64,000 nucleotides of DNA from Salinibaculum litoreum (GTDB taxonomy: Archaea > Halobacteriota > Halobacteria > Halobacteriales > Haloarculaceae), in NCBI GenBank assembly GCA_009789175.1, contig CP046866.1, positions 2,542,001 to 2,606,000 on the forward strand. The letters are read 5' to 3'. The translations under genes and the position numbers were made by a program. Positions 17,695 to 26,170 of this stretch are shown here, piece by piece (position 1 is the stretch's first letter; the number at the start of each line of letters is the position of its first letter). A model generated the notes under the pieces. That model saw nothing but the letters and a program-made list of their open reading frames with translations, did no database searches and was not told the DNA's origin.

Positions 17695-18269
17695 TGTACA
17701 AACGGGTTACACTGCGCGATACGGTCGAGGTGCCGCCGGAACATCTGGCGGATGTCACACCCGACCTCGTCAGGCGGCTCCTCCAGGACAAACTGGAGGG
17801 GCGGGTCGACGAGGACGTCGGGTCAGTGGTATCGGTAATCGAAGTCGATGATATCGGGGACGGCGCGGTCCTGCCGGGCAAGGAAGGCGTCTACTTCGAA
17901 GCGGAGTTCGACGCCGTCACGTTCGACCCACAGATGCAGGAAGTCGTCGACGGCGAGGTCGTCGAAGTGGTCAACTTCGGCGCGTTTGTCGGCATCGGGC
18001 CGGTCGACGGCCTGCTCCACGTCTCCCAGATTTCCGACGAGTATCTGGCTTACGACGAGGAGGGGCAGGCACTGGCCTCCCGCGAATCGAACAGGACACT
18101 GAGTGTGGGCGACGCCGTCCGAACGCGTATCGTCACGAAAAGCATCGACGAGCGCAACCCCCGGGACTCGAAGATCGGCCTCACGGCCAAGCAGGTCGGC
18201 CTGGGCAAACACGGCTGGCTCAAAGATGAACGCGAGTCCCGCGCAGCGCAGGCGGAAGGTGAGAGCTGA
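17694..18269 (+). CDS. rpo7: DNA-directed RNA polymerase subunit Rpo7 (E')
   Basis: A 191-residue protein starting [18 protein letters not shown], with the N-terminal SHS2/tip domain and an S1 RNA-binding domain from about residue 80 (VVNFGAFVGIGPVDGLLHVSQIS). With Rpo4 it forms the polymerase stalk. Its ATG overlaps the stop codon of the PIN gene by one base, indicating translational coupling. Confidence 0.96.
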   Translation: MYKRVTLRDTVEVPPEHLADVTPDLVRRLLQDKLEGRVDEDVGSVVSVIEVDDIGDGAVLPGKEGVYFEAEFDAVTFDPQMQEVVDGEVVEVVNFGAFVGIGPVDGLLHVSQISDEYLAYDEEGQALASRESNRTLSVGDAVRTRIVTKSIDERNPRDSKIGLTAKQVGLGKHGWLKDERESRAAQAEGES

Positions 18270-18466
18270 TGGCTGACAGACTCGTCTGCCGGGAGTGTCA
18301 CCGCGTCCAGCAAAACGCCGAGGCCGACGCATGCGAGGAGTGTGGCTCGACCTCGCTGACAGAGGACTGGGCCGGCTACGTGGTCATCACCCATCCCTCC
18401 GAGAGCATGATTGCGACGGAGATGGGCGTCAGCAAGCCGGGCAAGTACGCGCTGAAAGTGCGGTGA
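18269..18466 (+). CDS. spt4: Transcription elongation factor Spt4 (RpoE2)
   Basis: A 65-residue zinc protein with CRECH and CEECGS pairs (C-x2-C ... C-x2-C) and the conserved WAGYVVITHPSESMIA. Spt4 pairs with Spt5 to raise polymerase processivity. The ATG overlaps the Rpo7 stop by one base (TGATG). Confidence 0.96.
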   Translation: MADRLVCRECHRVQQNAEADACEECGSTSLTEDWAGYVVITHPSESMIATEMGVSKPGKYALKVR

Positions 18467-18473
18467 AAGAAGA

Positions 18474-19025
18474 GTGACAGAGGCCGTCGTCGAACTCCAA
18501 CCGGCGTTGCGCCCGAAGCTCAAAGAGCCGATGGGCCCCATCTATACGGACGCCGAGGAGTTGCTGGCGGCAGCCAGTAAACCGCTGATTACTGTCGGCG
18601 ATATGGTCACCTACTACCTGCTGGAGGCGGGACGGGTGCCCGAGGTGGCGCTGGTCGACGAGCGGACGGAACGGTCCGCCGTCGACGATGCCGTCGTCGC
18701 CGCCTTCGACGGGTTCGACCGCGAGGTGACCGTCGAGAACCCGCCGGCCGTACTGACGACGGAACTACTGGAGACGCTACAGACTGCCATCGCGGAGGCC
18801 GACGAGCGGTCGACGCTCATCATGGTCGACGGCGAGGAGGACCTCGCAACGTTGCCGGCGCTGGTCGCGGCACCGACCGGCGGGAGCGTTATCTACGGCC
18901 AACCCGACGAAGGGATGGTGCTGGTCGATGTCGACCTGGCATCGACCGACCGCGCGCGTGACCTGCTCTCGCGGATGAATGGTGAGACCCGGCGTCTCTG
19001 GTCCGTCCTGAGCGTCGGAGAGTAA
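18474..19025 (+). CDS. GTP-dependent dephospho-CoA kinase
   Basis: A 183-residue protein of the DUF359 family, shown in archaea to phosphorylate dephospho-CoA with GTP as the last step of CoA synthesis. Signature segments are present: GPIYTDAEELL near the N-terminus, ITVGDMVTYYLL, and VDGEEDLATLPA followed by GSVIYGQPDEGMVLVDV. It starts at GTG 18474, 8 bp after the Spt4 stop, and is the last gene of the operon. Confidence 0.92.
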   Translation: MTEAVVELQPALRPKLKEPMGPIYTDAEELLAAASKPLITVGDMVTYYLLEAGRVPEVALVDERTERSAVDDAVVAAFDGFDREVTVENPPAVLTTELLETLQTAIAEADERSTLIMVDGEEDLATLPALVAAPTGGSVIYGQPDEGMVLVDVDLASTDRARDLLSRMNGETRRLWSVLSVGE

Positions 19026-19030
19026 AGCGT

Positions 19031-19177
19031 CTACGTCGGCCGCGGGAGGCTGATATCCTGCAGATAGCCGCCACACGTACAGAGCCGACCGTCGAGGTCG
19101 TCCTCCGACACTCGCTGCCCGCAGTCGAGGCACTCGTAAATCGATTCCTGGTCTGGGGCAGGGTCAGTTCGTACCAT
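19031..19177 (-). CDS. Rubrerythrin-type zinc-ribbon microprotein
   Basis: A 48-residue protein too short for standard gene calling: MVRTDPAPDQESIYECLDCG opens with one Cys pair, and RLCTCGG supplies the second. This C-x2-C ... C-x-C pattern is that of the zinc- or iron-binding rubrerythrin-like ribbon common as free-standing haloarchaeal microproteins. It is convergent with the dephospho-CoA kinase operon, with 5 bp between stops. Function unknown. Confidence 0.7.
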   Translation of the reverse strand: MVRTDPAPDQESIYECLDCGQRVSEDDLDGRLCTCGGYLQDISLPRPT

Positions 19178-19227
19178 CGTACCTATTACTTTGGTAACTA
19201 TTCACAAGAAGGTTGCGTCCGTTCACG

Positions 19228-20202
19228 CTACGAGCGCCGGAGGACGAGGACGTAGCGAGTCAGCGACCGGTGGACGCGACGGTCGAAGGCGGCTTCGGTG
19301 GTCCAGCCGGCCTCGTGAGCGGGCTGTGCCCAAGGTCGGTCGCCGACGACGACGCATCGTGGTGCGACGCGGCGGGCCTCCGTCAGCGCCTGCTGGACGA
19401 GGCTATGCAGGTCGCCTTCGATTTTCGACTGGCGGCCGTAGGGGGCGTCGAAGACGACGGCGTCGACGCCGTCGTCGGCGACGGGCAGCGAGCGGGCGTC
19501 CCCGCGCGCGACCAGCCAGTCATCGTCGAGGCCATCCGCGAGGTTCGTTCGGGTACCCGCGACCATCTTCGACTGTGCGTCGATACCGAGGACGCTGGCA
19601 CCGACCAGCCCGGCCTCCAGCAGGATGCCGCCAGTGCCACACATCGGGTCGAGTACCGTCGCACCGGGACGTGCGCCGGCAAGGTTGACCAGTGCGCGCG
19701 CGAGCAGCGGGTCCATGCTCCCGGGCTGGAAGAAGGGGCGGTCGGTGGGCCTGCGCTGGCCGAAGTCGCGCTTGCTCTCGGTGTGAAGCCACCCGAGGAC
19801 GCAGGTTCCGTCCTCACCGCCGGCAAACAGCGCGCGGAGTTCGTGGTCGGGGTCGTCCAGGTCGACGGCGAAGCCGCGGTCGACGAGCACCTGCCCGAGT
19901 TCCCGCTCGGCGCGTTGGGTATCGACGCCGGTGCGCCCGCGCACGTCCTCGGCGCGGACGGCGACGGTCCCGGTCCGCTGGATGGTCGTCGCCTCCAGCA
20001 AAGTGCGCGCACTCTCGACAGCCGGGGCACAGCGGCCGAGTAACTCGCTTGCCGCCTGCGTGAACGCGAGCGTGCGCACGCGGTCAGTGATCGTCCGCGC
20101 CGTCGCGAGTCCGGGCGCGACGACCTCGACACCCGCAGCCGCGCTCTCGGCCTCGGCGGCCGCAAAATCGTCGTCCTGTCCGCCCAGTTCCAGCACGTAC
20201 AC
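19228..20202 (-). CDS. trmG10: tRNA (guanine(10)-N2)-dimethyltransferase, THUMP-type
   Basis: A 324-residue protein with an N-terminal THUMP RNA-binding region and a C-terminal SAM methyltransferase domain: FFQPGSMDPLLARALVNLA, motif I VLDPMCGTGGILLEAGL, and catalytic DAPYGRQS in place of the more usual DPPYG. The family methylates G10 of tRNA. The start is GTG 20202 (VYVLELGGQDD), since further upstream the frame lacks homology. A TATA-like TTTATAAG lies on the minus strand near 20310. Confidence 0.88.
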   Translation of the reverse strand: MYVLELGGQDDDFAAAEAESAAAGVEVVAPGLATARTITDRVRTLAFTQAASELLGRCAPAVESARTLLEATTIQRTGTVAVRAEDVRGRTGVDTQRAERELGQVLVDRGFAVDLDDPDHELRALFAGGEDGTCVLGWLHTESKRDFGQRRPTDRPFFQPGSMDPLLARALVNLAGARPGATVLDPMCGTGGILLEAGLVGASVLGIDAQSKMVAGTRTNLADGLDDDWLVARGDARSLPVADDGVDAVVFDAPYGRQSKIEGDLHSLVQQALTEARRVAPRCVVVGDRPWAQPAHEAGWTTEAAFDRRVHRSLTRYVLVLRRS

Positions 20203-20396
20203 ACCCCAACTGACGACGGCGCGCCAGTAAGCGTATCGGTCCCAGCAGTGTCGCGCCCGCCCCCGAGAGAACGGTGAACACACCCAAGTCCCGGCAACAA
20301 TCTCTTATAAATGGTGGCGTACACGGGTTCAGGCGAGACACCTATCACACAGTGGAATGCTTTCGAGCGTGCGTAGTCGTGGCCATGCCACGAACC

Positions 20397-20414
20397 TTTA
20401 TATACTTTAAATAC
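20397..20414 (+). promoter_or_regulatory. TATA box of tbp
   Basis: TTTATATAC at 20397-20405 is centred about 31 bp upstream of the tbp ATG, so the transcript is probably leaderless or nearly so. A second A/T run, TTTAAATAC, follows at 20406-20414. Such an unusually strong TATA region in front of the TBP gene would allow autoregulation, but that is inference. Confidence 0.65.
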
Positions 20415-20431
20415 GACGTTTAAGTCGAGTC

Positions 20432-20992
20432 ATGGTTGACCCAAAGGAGACCATCAACATCGAAAACGTCGTCGCTTCGACTGGAATCGGGCAGGAGCTC
20501 GACCTCCAGAGCGTAGCGATGGACCTTGAAGGGGCGGATTACGACCCGGAGCAGTTCCCCGGCCTCGTCTATCGGACGCAGGAGCCGAAATCTGCTGCGC
20601 TCATCTTCCGCTCGGGCAAGATCGTCTGTACAGGTGCCAAAAGCACCGACGATGTCCACCAGAGTCTACGTATCGTCTTCGACAAGCTCCGTGACCTGAA
20701 CATCCAGGTCGACGACGAGCCGGAGATTATCGTCCAGAACATCGTCACGTCGGCGGACCTGGGCCGGAATCTCAACCTCAACGCTATCGCCATCGGGCTG
20801 GGCCTGGAGAACATCGAGTACGAACCCGAGCAGTTCCCCGGGCTCGTCTACCGGCTCGACGACCCCGACGTGGTCGCGCTGCTGTTCGGGTCGGGGAAAC
20901 TCGTCATCACCGGCGGCAAGGAACCCGACGACGCGCGCGAAGCCGTCGACAAAATCGTCTCGCGGCTCGAAGACCTCGGCCTGCTCGAATAG
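20432..20992 (+). CDS. tbp: TATA-box-binding protein
   Basis: The 186-residue protein is two direct repeats of about 90 residues, each with the EQFPGLVYR signature (residues about 47-55 and 138-146) and IENVVAST / VQNIVTSA openings. It binds TATA elements and recruits TFB and RNA polymerase. Length and symmetry are those of archaeal TBP, with the acidic C-terminus typical of haloarchaea. Haloarchaea often have several TBPs; only one is in this window. Confidence 0.97.
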   Translation: MVDPKETINIENVVASTGIGQELDLQSVAMDLEGADYDPEQFPGLVYRTQEPKSAALIFRSGKIVCTGAKSTDDVHQSLRIVFDKLRDLNIQVDDEPEIIVQNIVTSADLGRNLNLNAIAIGLGLENIEYEPEQFPGLVYRLDDPDVVALLFGSGKLVITGGKEPDDAREAVDKIVSRLEDLGLLE

Positions 20993-21043
20993 GCCCATAA
21001 CCGCTTTCCCAGCCTACAAGACAGCGACAGCCAAAGGCAGTGT

Positions 21044-21433
21044 ATGGTCCTGCAGTCCACGCCGAGTCTCACCGGCGGCGGGATTCTCGCCATCGTGGTG
21101 ACGTTCCTGCTGACAGCACTGTTTTACGCTGTGACGCTTCATCTTGCAGCCACCTTCTTCCTGGGCGAGGTCCCCAGCCAGCGGGCCGTCACCGTCGCAC
21201 CAGTGCCCGCTCTCGTGAGCCTGCTCCTCCAGCAGTACGGCCTCGGCGGCGGCGTCGTCTCACCGGGAGTGGGTGTCCTCATCACCGTCGGAGCGACGCT
21301 CCTGGCCGACGCCGTCGCCATCAGCTTCGTCTACCGGCTGAAATGGCGCTCGGCGATTCCGCTCACCCTCCTCCACTTTGGCTTCGCGGCCGTCCTCGGG
21401 GTGGCACTCGGCAATATCTTCGGCCTACTGTAA
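21044..21433 (+). CDS. Four-segment membrane protein of unknown function
   Basis: A 129-residue protein with about four hydrophobic segments (12-42, 50-64, 72-94 and 105-127). It appears to be a conserved haloarchaeal family without known function. Its 3' end overlaps the convergent gene at 21425 by 9 bp. Confidence 0.72.
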   Translation: MVLQSTPSLTGGGILAIVVTFLLTALFYAVTLHLAATFFLGEVPSQRAVTVAPVPALVSLLLQQYGLGGGVVSPGVGVLITVGATLLADAVAISFVYRLKWRSAIPLTLLHFGFAAVLGVALGNIFGLL

Positions 21434-21913
21434 GGAGACCGCGGCCGCGAACGCGCCGGCGATGGCCCCGAGGCCGGCGACCAGAAACAGGTAGTTCGCC
21501 ACGCGGTTTTTCGCTTTCACGACATCGTAGGTGACGTGTCGCCCCGAGAGGGGAGTGAACGGGGTGACACCCATCGGGGTGAGCGCGTCGGCGGCGATAT
21601 GCGAGCAGATGGCGAGCGTCCCGACCAGAAAGCCAAACCCGCCGAGCGCGAGCGCCGTCGCGACGCCGAGTTGCCGCCCCAGGAGAAGGCCGCCAGTGCC
21701 CGTGGCCAGCCCAACAGCCAGCGCGAACCACAGCGTGTGCGTCGGGCCGCGGTGCGGGATGGGGAGTTTCACGTCCACGTCGGGCAGGGTCGCGAGCGCG
21801 GCGACGGCGGCTCCGCCAGCGAGTGCGAGTGTCTGGTAGCCAGCAGCGGTGACGGCGAAAGCGACGGGTGCGTACGCCAGCAACGCAGCACCGTAGTGGC
21901 CGTTACGATACAC
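21425..21913 (-). CDS. YdjM-type metal-dependent membrane hydrolase
   Basis: A 162-residue membrane protein with the conserved LPDVDVKLPIPHRGPTHTLW motif and a later HIAADALTPMG; the His and Asp residues are those proposed to bind metal in the YdjM/DUF457 family. About four membrane segments. The family's substrate is not known, and some bacterial members are LexA regulated. Confidence 0.88.
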   Translation of the reverse strand: MYRNGHYGAALLAYAPVAFAVTAAGYQTLALAGGAAVAALATLPDVDVKLPIPHRGPTHTLWFALAVGLATGTGGLLLGRQLGVATALALGGFGFLVGTLAICSHIAADALTPMGVTPFTPLSGRHVTYDVVKAKNRVANYLFLVAGLGAIAGAFAAAVSLQ

Positions 21914-21966
21914 AGAGCGCAGTCAGTGACGGACGGGCTTGTGTAATGCGGTCCCGGCGCGAGTGA

Positions 21967-23064
21967 TTAGACCGGGTCGTAGTCCACACAGTAGACGCAG
22001 TGTGGTTCATCGCGAGTCGCGGGCCCGTCACCGCCGGCGGCCGAGGGGACGCTACCGTCGTCAGTCCGGGTCACGTCCACGGCGCGGTAGAACTGCATGT
22101 CCTGTTCCTGTTTCGTCCGGACTGCGAAATCGTAGTTGGCGGCGTCATACGCGAGGTCGTCGTGGTCGGCGACGAAGGTGCGGTGGTCGGCCAGCCGTTG
22201 CTCGACGACGCGGTCCGACAGGTCGGGGACCGTCTCCGTCCGGTCGTCGAAGTGGGTGAGAAACTCGCCGTCGAGTTCACAGCCCACCGAGTCACGGCCA
22301 GCGACCATCGCTGCGAGCGTCGTCGTCCCCGTCCCCCAGAAGGGGTCAAGCACCCGGTCGCCGTAGACGGAGTACATGTTTATCAGGCGGTAGGGTAACT
22401 CGAAGGGAAAGGCAGCGGCGCGGTCCCGGAGGTCCTCGCCTGCGAGGTCCTGCACCCGCCCACGGATGTCGGTCCAGACATCGGTGAACCAGCGGTTGCG
22501 CTCCTCCCAGAAGAAGGCGCTCTCGTAGCGCCGGGGGGAGCCGGGTTCGAAGGAACGCCGGTCGCCTTTGCGGAAGATGAGGACGTACTCGTGTTCGAGC
22601 GTGACGTAAGCGTTTGGCGGGACCATGCCCGACCCCATGAACTTCGCGGCGCTGTTTGCGGGTTTGTGCCAGAGTACGTCCGGCAGCGGGTCAAAACCCA
22701 GCCCCTCGAAGGCTTCGGTGACGCGGGCGTGGTTGGGATAGACGCGAAAGCGCCCGTCGACTTTCCGTGTGGCGTCGCCGACGTTGATGCAGGCGATGCC
22801 CCCCGGGACGAGCACTCGCTCTAGTTCCGCCCAGACCGCATCCAGCGCCTCGTGCATCGCATCGAAGGCCGCCTCACCGTCGCCAGCATCGAGGGCATCG
22901 CCGGCCGCCGGTTCGAGGTCTGCAAAGAGGTCGTCCCACATCTCCACCATCGGATAGGGCGGGGAGGTGACGACCAACTCGACGGACTCGTCGGGAAGCG
23001 TCAGGTCGCGTGCGTCACCGGCGTGGACGCGGTGGGTCGTCTCCGAGAGGGAGCAGTCGGACAC
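21967..23064 (-). CDS. zim: Orphan DNA methyltransferase, N4-cytosine type, probably CTAG-specific
   Basis: A 365-residue beta-class methyltransferase: the catalytic TSPPYP motif lies at residues 34-39, typical of N4-cytosine enzymes, and the SAM-binding motif VLDPFWGTGTTTLAAM follows near residue 245. No restriction endonuclease gene is near, so it is an orphan. Size, motif order and haloarchaeal setting match the CTAG methylase (Zim, MthZI-like) found in most haloarchaea; the target specificity is therefore inferred. The start at 23064 is 4 bp after the hisG stop, so the two genes are likely one transcript. Confidence 0.8.
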   Translation of the reverse strand: MSDCSLSETTHRVHAGDARDLTLPDESVELVVTSPPYPMVEMWDDLFADLEPAAGDALDAGDGEAAFDAMHEALDAVWAELERVLVPGGIACINVGDATRKVDGRFRVYPNHARVTEAFEGLGFDPLPDVLWHKPANSAAKFMGSGMVPPNAYVTLEHEYVLIFRKGDRRSFEPGSPRRYESAFFWEERNRWFTDVWTDIRGRVQDLAGEDLRDRAAAFPFELPYRLINMYSVYGDRVLDPFWGTGTTTLAAMVAGRDSVGCELDGEFLTHFDDRTETVPDLSDRVVEQRLADHRTFVADHDDLAYDAANYDFAVRTKQEQDMQFYRAVDVTRTDDGSVPSAAGGDGPATRDEPHCVYCVDYDPV

Positions 23065-23068
23065 GTCC

Positions 23069-23914
23069 CTACTCCACCAGCCGCTCGATTTCGGTCACCA
23101 GCACGTCGCTTGCGCCCATGGCTTTCAGATCGGAAATCGTCTCGAAGACGCGGTCTTCGGCGACGACAGCATGGACGGCCACGAGGTCGTCCCCGGCGAT
23201 ATCCATCACGGTCGGCCCACCCATGCCCGGAATCACGTCTTTGACATCTTCCAGTTGGTCCTCGGGGACGTTCATCATCAAGTAACGTTTGTCCTCGGCG
23301 TCGAGGACCGACGAGAGGGCGGTCTGTACCTGCTGGACCTTCTCGTCGTCGGCCGTATCGGGGCGGGCAAACAGGCGGACGGAGGAGTCGAGCACCTCGT
23401 CGACGATGGCGAGACGGTTCATCCGCAGGGTCGTCCCCGTCGAGGTAATGTCGACGATAGCGTCGGCGATGTCGACGTGGGGTGTGAGTTCGGTCGCCCC
23501 CGATACCTCGGCAATCTCGACATCGACCGACTTCCCATCGAAGTAGTCGCGGGTGATGACGGGGAACTCCGTGGCGACGGTACCGCCGTCGAGGTCGGCC
23601 ACGTCCTCGACCGCCCCGTCTTCGGGCGCGGCCAGCACGAGGCGACAGGAGCCATACCCGAGGTCGAGCAGGTCGACGAGGCCGGTCTCGGATTCCTGTT
23701 CCTGGTCGTAGCCGGTGATACCGACATCGGCTGCGCCGTCGGCGACGTACTCGGGGATGTCCGCAGCGCGGGCAAAGAGGACGGTCACCTCGGGGTCGAC
23801 GGTGTCGGCGTAGAGTTTGCGGTCGGCCCCGTCGACGAGGTGGAGACCGGCCCGCTCCAGCAACTCGACAGTAGGGTCATGCAAGCGGCCCTTGTTGGGC
23901 ACGGCAATGCGCAT
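23069..23914 (-). CDS. hisG: ATP phosphoribosyltransferase (long form)
   Basis: A 281-residue protein beginning [20 protein letters not shown] with the phosphate-binding signature [14 protein letters not shown]. The C-terminal about 75 residues form the ACT-like HisG_C regulatory domain (from [14 protein letters not shown]), so this is the homohexameric long form, inhibited by histidine, which needs no HisZ. It catalyses the first step of histidine synthesis. No other his gene is in the window. Confidence 0.95.
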   Translation of the reverse strand: MRIAVPNKGRLHDPTVELLERAGLHLVDGADRKLYADTVDPEVTVLFARAADIPEYVADGAADVGITGYDQEQESETGLVDLLDLGYGSCRLVLAAPEDGAVEDVADLDGGTVATEFPVITRDYFDGKSVDVEIAEVSGATELTPHVDIADAIVDITSTGTTLRMNRLAIVDEVLDSSVRLFARPDTADDEKVQQVQTALSSVLDAEDKRYLMMNVPEDQLEDVKDVIPGMGGPTVMDIAGDDLVAVHAVVAEDRVFETISDLKAMGASDVLVTEIERLVE

Positions 23915-23961
23915 ACCGGCAGGTCACACTCGCGGGGCAACTGTCTTTCCCCTCGCGCCGA

Positions 23962-25227
23962 CTACCGGGATGGCTCCTGTGGCAACTCCCGCGGGGGCAA
24001 AAAGAGATAGACGATACCGGCCAGCACCGACAGCACTGCGAGCAGGAAAAACGCCTCCGCAAAGAGCGCGCGGTCGGCCATCGCCCCGACGACGGTCGAC
24101 CCGAACGCACCCACGGTGAAAAAGCCGGTCCGGAGCAACCCCCACGTCGTCCCCCTGACCGATTGGGGGAGCAAGGAGACGACGTAAGCATTCGAAATCG
24201 GCCCCATCGAGAGCCGGACCCCGAGCAAGACAGCCACACCTGCAAGCGCGAGCGTCCCGGAGACGAAAGGAAGCACAGCAAGCGGAACGGCCCCGGAGAG
24301 GGCAATGGCCGCCAGCACCGGCCCGTGACCGAACCGGTCCGCGAGGCCGCCGCCGACCGACTGCCAGACCGCACCGGAGACAAAGAGCAGGCCAAACAGC
24401 GTGCCAGCGGTCCCGGCGGAGAGCCCCTTGGCCGTGACGAGGTAGGTCGTGAAGAAGGCGGTCAGCCCCTGGAAGATAAAGAGCATCAGCGTCGCCGCAA
24501 GCACCGCGAGGCCGACCCGCCGGGAGCGGACAGCATCGACGACTGCGGCGGCCTTCGTGCGCGCACCGGCGGCCCCACCGTCCGCGGCGACTCGCTCCTC
24601 GGCTGTCGACGTGGACGACCGGCCGGGCACCGCGCGCCGGAGCGCGACGGCGACGAGCAGAAAGCCCGGAATCGTGACTGCGATGGCGCTGCGCCAGCCC
24701 GCGGTCCCGGTCAGCCACGTCGCCAGCACCGGGAGGGCGGCGGCACCGAGACTCCCCGAAGCCAGCACCACGCCGAAGGCAACGCCGTCACGGTCGGGGA
24801 AGGTCCGCGAGAGGACGGTCCCACGGGGTGGGCCGTACAGTCCCGACCCCAGCCCGAAGGCCGCAGTCGCCACGAGAAAGATGGTAAACGTCGGAGAAAG
24901 GGCGTAGCCGACCAGCCCCGTCGCAGCGAGCACCACGCTGGCGACCAGCAGGCGACGCTCGCCCAGTCGGTCGACCAGCGCGCCGGCGGGGAACTGCACC
25001 ATGGCGTAGGTGACCCACAAAAGCGTAATCGCGGCACCGGCCGTGGCGTTCGAGACCGGGAAGTCCTGCGTGATAGCCGGCAGGAGCGCCGGCACGACAA
25101 AGCGCAACCCGAGAAGGAAAAACCAGCCGCCAGCGACGGCGAGCAGAGTCCAGCCGCGGCCGTCGTCGTGGACCGCACGAATCGTCTCGCGGAGGCGAGC
25201 GAGCAGAGAGGGACTCCCGGCAGACAC
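23962..25227 (-). CDS. Major facilitator superfamily transporter
   Basis: A 421-residue membrane protein with about 12 hydrophobic segments in two halves separated by a charged central loop (about residues 190-215). The loop-2/3 MFS motif is visible as GALVDRLGERRLLV and its second-half counterpart as GGGLADRFGHGPVL. The substrate cannot be told; it resembles haloarchaeal nitrate/oxalate-formate-like or drug-type exporters. The start is GTG 25227, because upstream sequence has no homology. Confidence 0.88.
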   Translation of the reverse strand: MSAGSPSLLARLRETIRAVHDDGRGWTLLAVAGGWFFLLGLRFVVPALLPAITQDFPVSNATAGAAITLLWVTYAMVQFPAGALVDRLGERRLLVASVVLAATGLVGYALSPTFTIFLVATAAFGLGSGLYGPPRGTVLSRTFPDRDGVAFGVVLASGSLGAAALPVLATWLTGTAGWRSAIAVTIPGFLLVAVALRRAVPGRSSTSTAEERVAADGGAAGARTKAAAVVDAVRSRRVGLAVLAATLMLFIFQGLTAFFTTYLVTAKGLSAGTAGTLFGLLFVSGAVWQSVGGGLADRFGHGPVLAAIALSGAVPLAVLPFVSGTLALAGVAVLLGVRLSMGPISNAYVVSLLPQSVRGTTWGLLRTGFFTVGAFGSTVVGAMADRALFAEAFFLLAVLSVLAGIVYLFLPPRELPQEPSR

Positions 25228-25322
25228 TACCGGAAAAAGGGGCTGGACGGGAAAGACGCTGACGCTTGTCTGGCGGGTGTGAGCGTCTCGCAGGCCGGTA
25301 AGCAGTGGGCTGGGGCAGCCCG

Positions 25323-25793
25323 CTACTCGGATTCGAACCGGTCGAAGTCGATTCGCTCCGAACCGGCGTGTAACCGCTCGGGGCAGTGCCGGTCGACGCC
25401 ACGGTCGAAGACGCCGTTCCCGTTCGTGTCGTTGTACTTGACGACCTGAACAGTGTGAACACCGGACAGGGACTCGTTCAGGTCTATCCCGGCACCGTCT
25501 ACTGTAACCAGACCGTCGGCTGGGTTCTGCTCGTGGCGACTTCCCATAACGTTCCCGTCCACGTATGCGACGAGGAAGAAGCTCGCATTCGGTGGGACAT
25601 TGTAGCTGACATGTATGGTATCGGGTTTCCACAGCGTATCAGTATTCAACCCGTAGAAGGACAGGCCACGATTGCAGCCAGTCTCGGACGACGACAGTTC
25701 TACAGCCGTCGGCGTGCCCGCCGAGTCCGAAGTCGTGAGACACCCAGCAGTGGCTACGAGCATCAATAGAAGTGACAACCGGAGCGCGGTCAT
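25323..25793 (-). CDS. Secreted lipoprotein of unknown function
   Basis: The 156-residue protein has a signal peptide ending in the lipobox VATAGC (Cys18), then a beta-rich domain with two further Cys residues (ETGCNRG and DRHCPER). The segment VQVVKYNDTNGNGVFDRG resembles Ca-binding or DUF4397-like secreted haloarchaeal domains. Function unknown. It diverges from the deaminase gene. Confidence 0.75.
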   Translation of the reverse strand: MTALRLSLLLMLVATAGCLTTSDSAGTPTAVELSSSETGCNRGLSFYGLNTDTLWKPDTIHVSYNVPPNASFFLVAYVDGNVMGSRHEQNPADGLVTVDGAGIDLNESLSGVHTVQVVKYNDTNGNGVFDRGVDRHCPERLHAGSERIDFDRFESE

Positions 25794-26170
25794 CGGTGCG
25801 AGCAGTGCTCACGCGCTGGCTCAATACAGCCAGCCCTCGCCGAGACTGTTCTTTCTTCTGACATACGTGTACGGCTCCATCCCAGGTGATTATTAATCCC
25901 GCTATGTCTGCTATGTACTGGTATATTGGGCCGGATGCCCACACGTGCTGTCTCCAGGACCAGGGCTTGCTCTGTCCGGGATGTCTCGTGAGTATCTCGC
26001 GGCTCGCGGGTCGTCTCGCCCCGCTCGCTCTATCCGAGCCATTCCCCGTCGGTCGCTGTCTCGCGGCTCACGGCTCGCGCCGCTCACCGTTCGCCCTGTC
26101 CGAGATGCCTCCTTCCGGTCGGCATCTCGTGACCACCAGATTCACACCACCAGCAAGCCAACGCCGTCGC
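25794..26170. other. Intergenic region with repeats and a hairpin upstream of the deaminase gene
   Basis: No gene is supported. An A/T-rich part (about 25880-25935) contains TATA-like GTATATTGGG. A GC-rich part (about 25970-26130) carries repeated blocks: TCTCGCGGCTC at 25995 and 26059, and CTGTCCG followed by GGATG or AGATG at about 25974 and 26096. A perfect 9-bp stem lies at 26101-26129, 42 bp before the ATG at 26171. Confidence 0.6.
26101..26129 (+). promoter_or_regulatory. Hairpin in the probable leader of the deaminase gene
   Basis: CGAGATGCC (26101-26109) pairs perfectly with GGCATCTCG (26121-26129) across an 11-nt loop. Whether it is transcribed depends on the real promoter, which I place tentatively at the A/T-rich segment near 25920. 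It has no T-run after it, so it is not an obvious terminator. Confidence 0.4.

Noticed and set aside
25323-25360. A tRNA T-arm-like GGTTCGAATCC on the minus strand.
   Set aside because: It lies in the reading frame of the lipoprotein at 25323 (coding DRFESE before the stop), and I could not fold acceptor, D and anticodon arms around it.
24163-25449. 428-codon plus-strand frame opposite the MFS transporter.
   Set aside because: Hydrophilic, repetitive Arg/Glu/Gly composition without family motifs; the minus strand encodes a full MFS protein.
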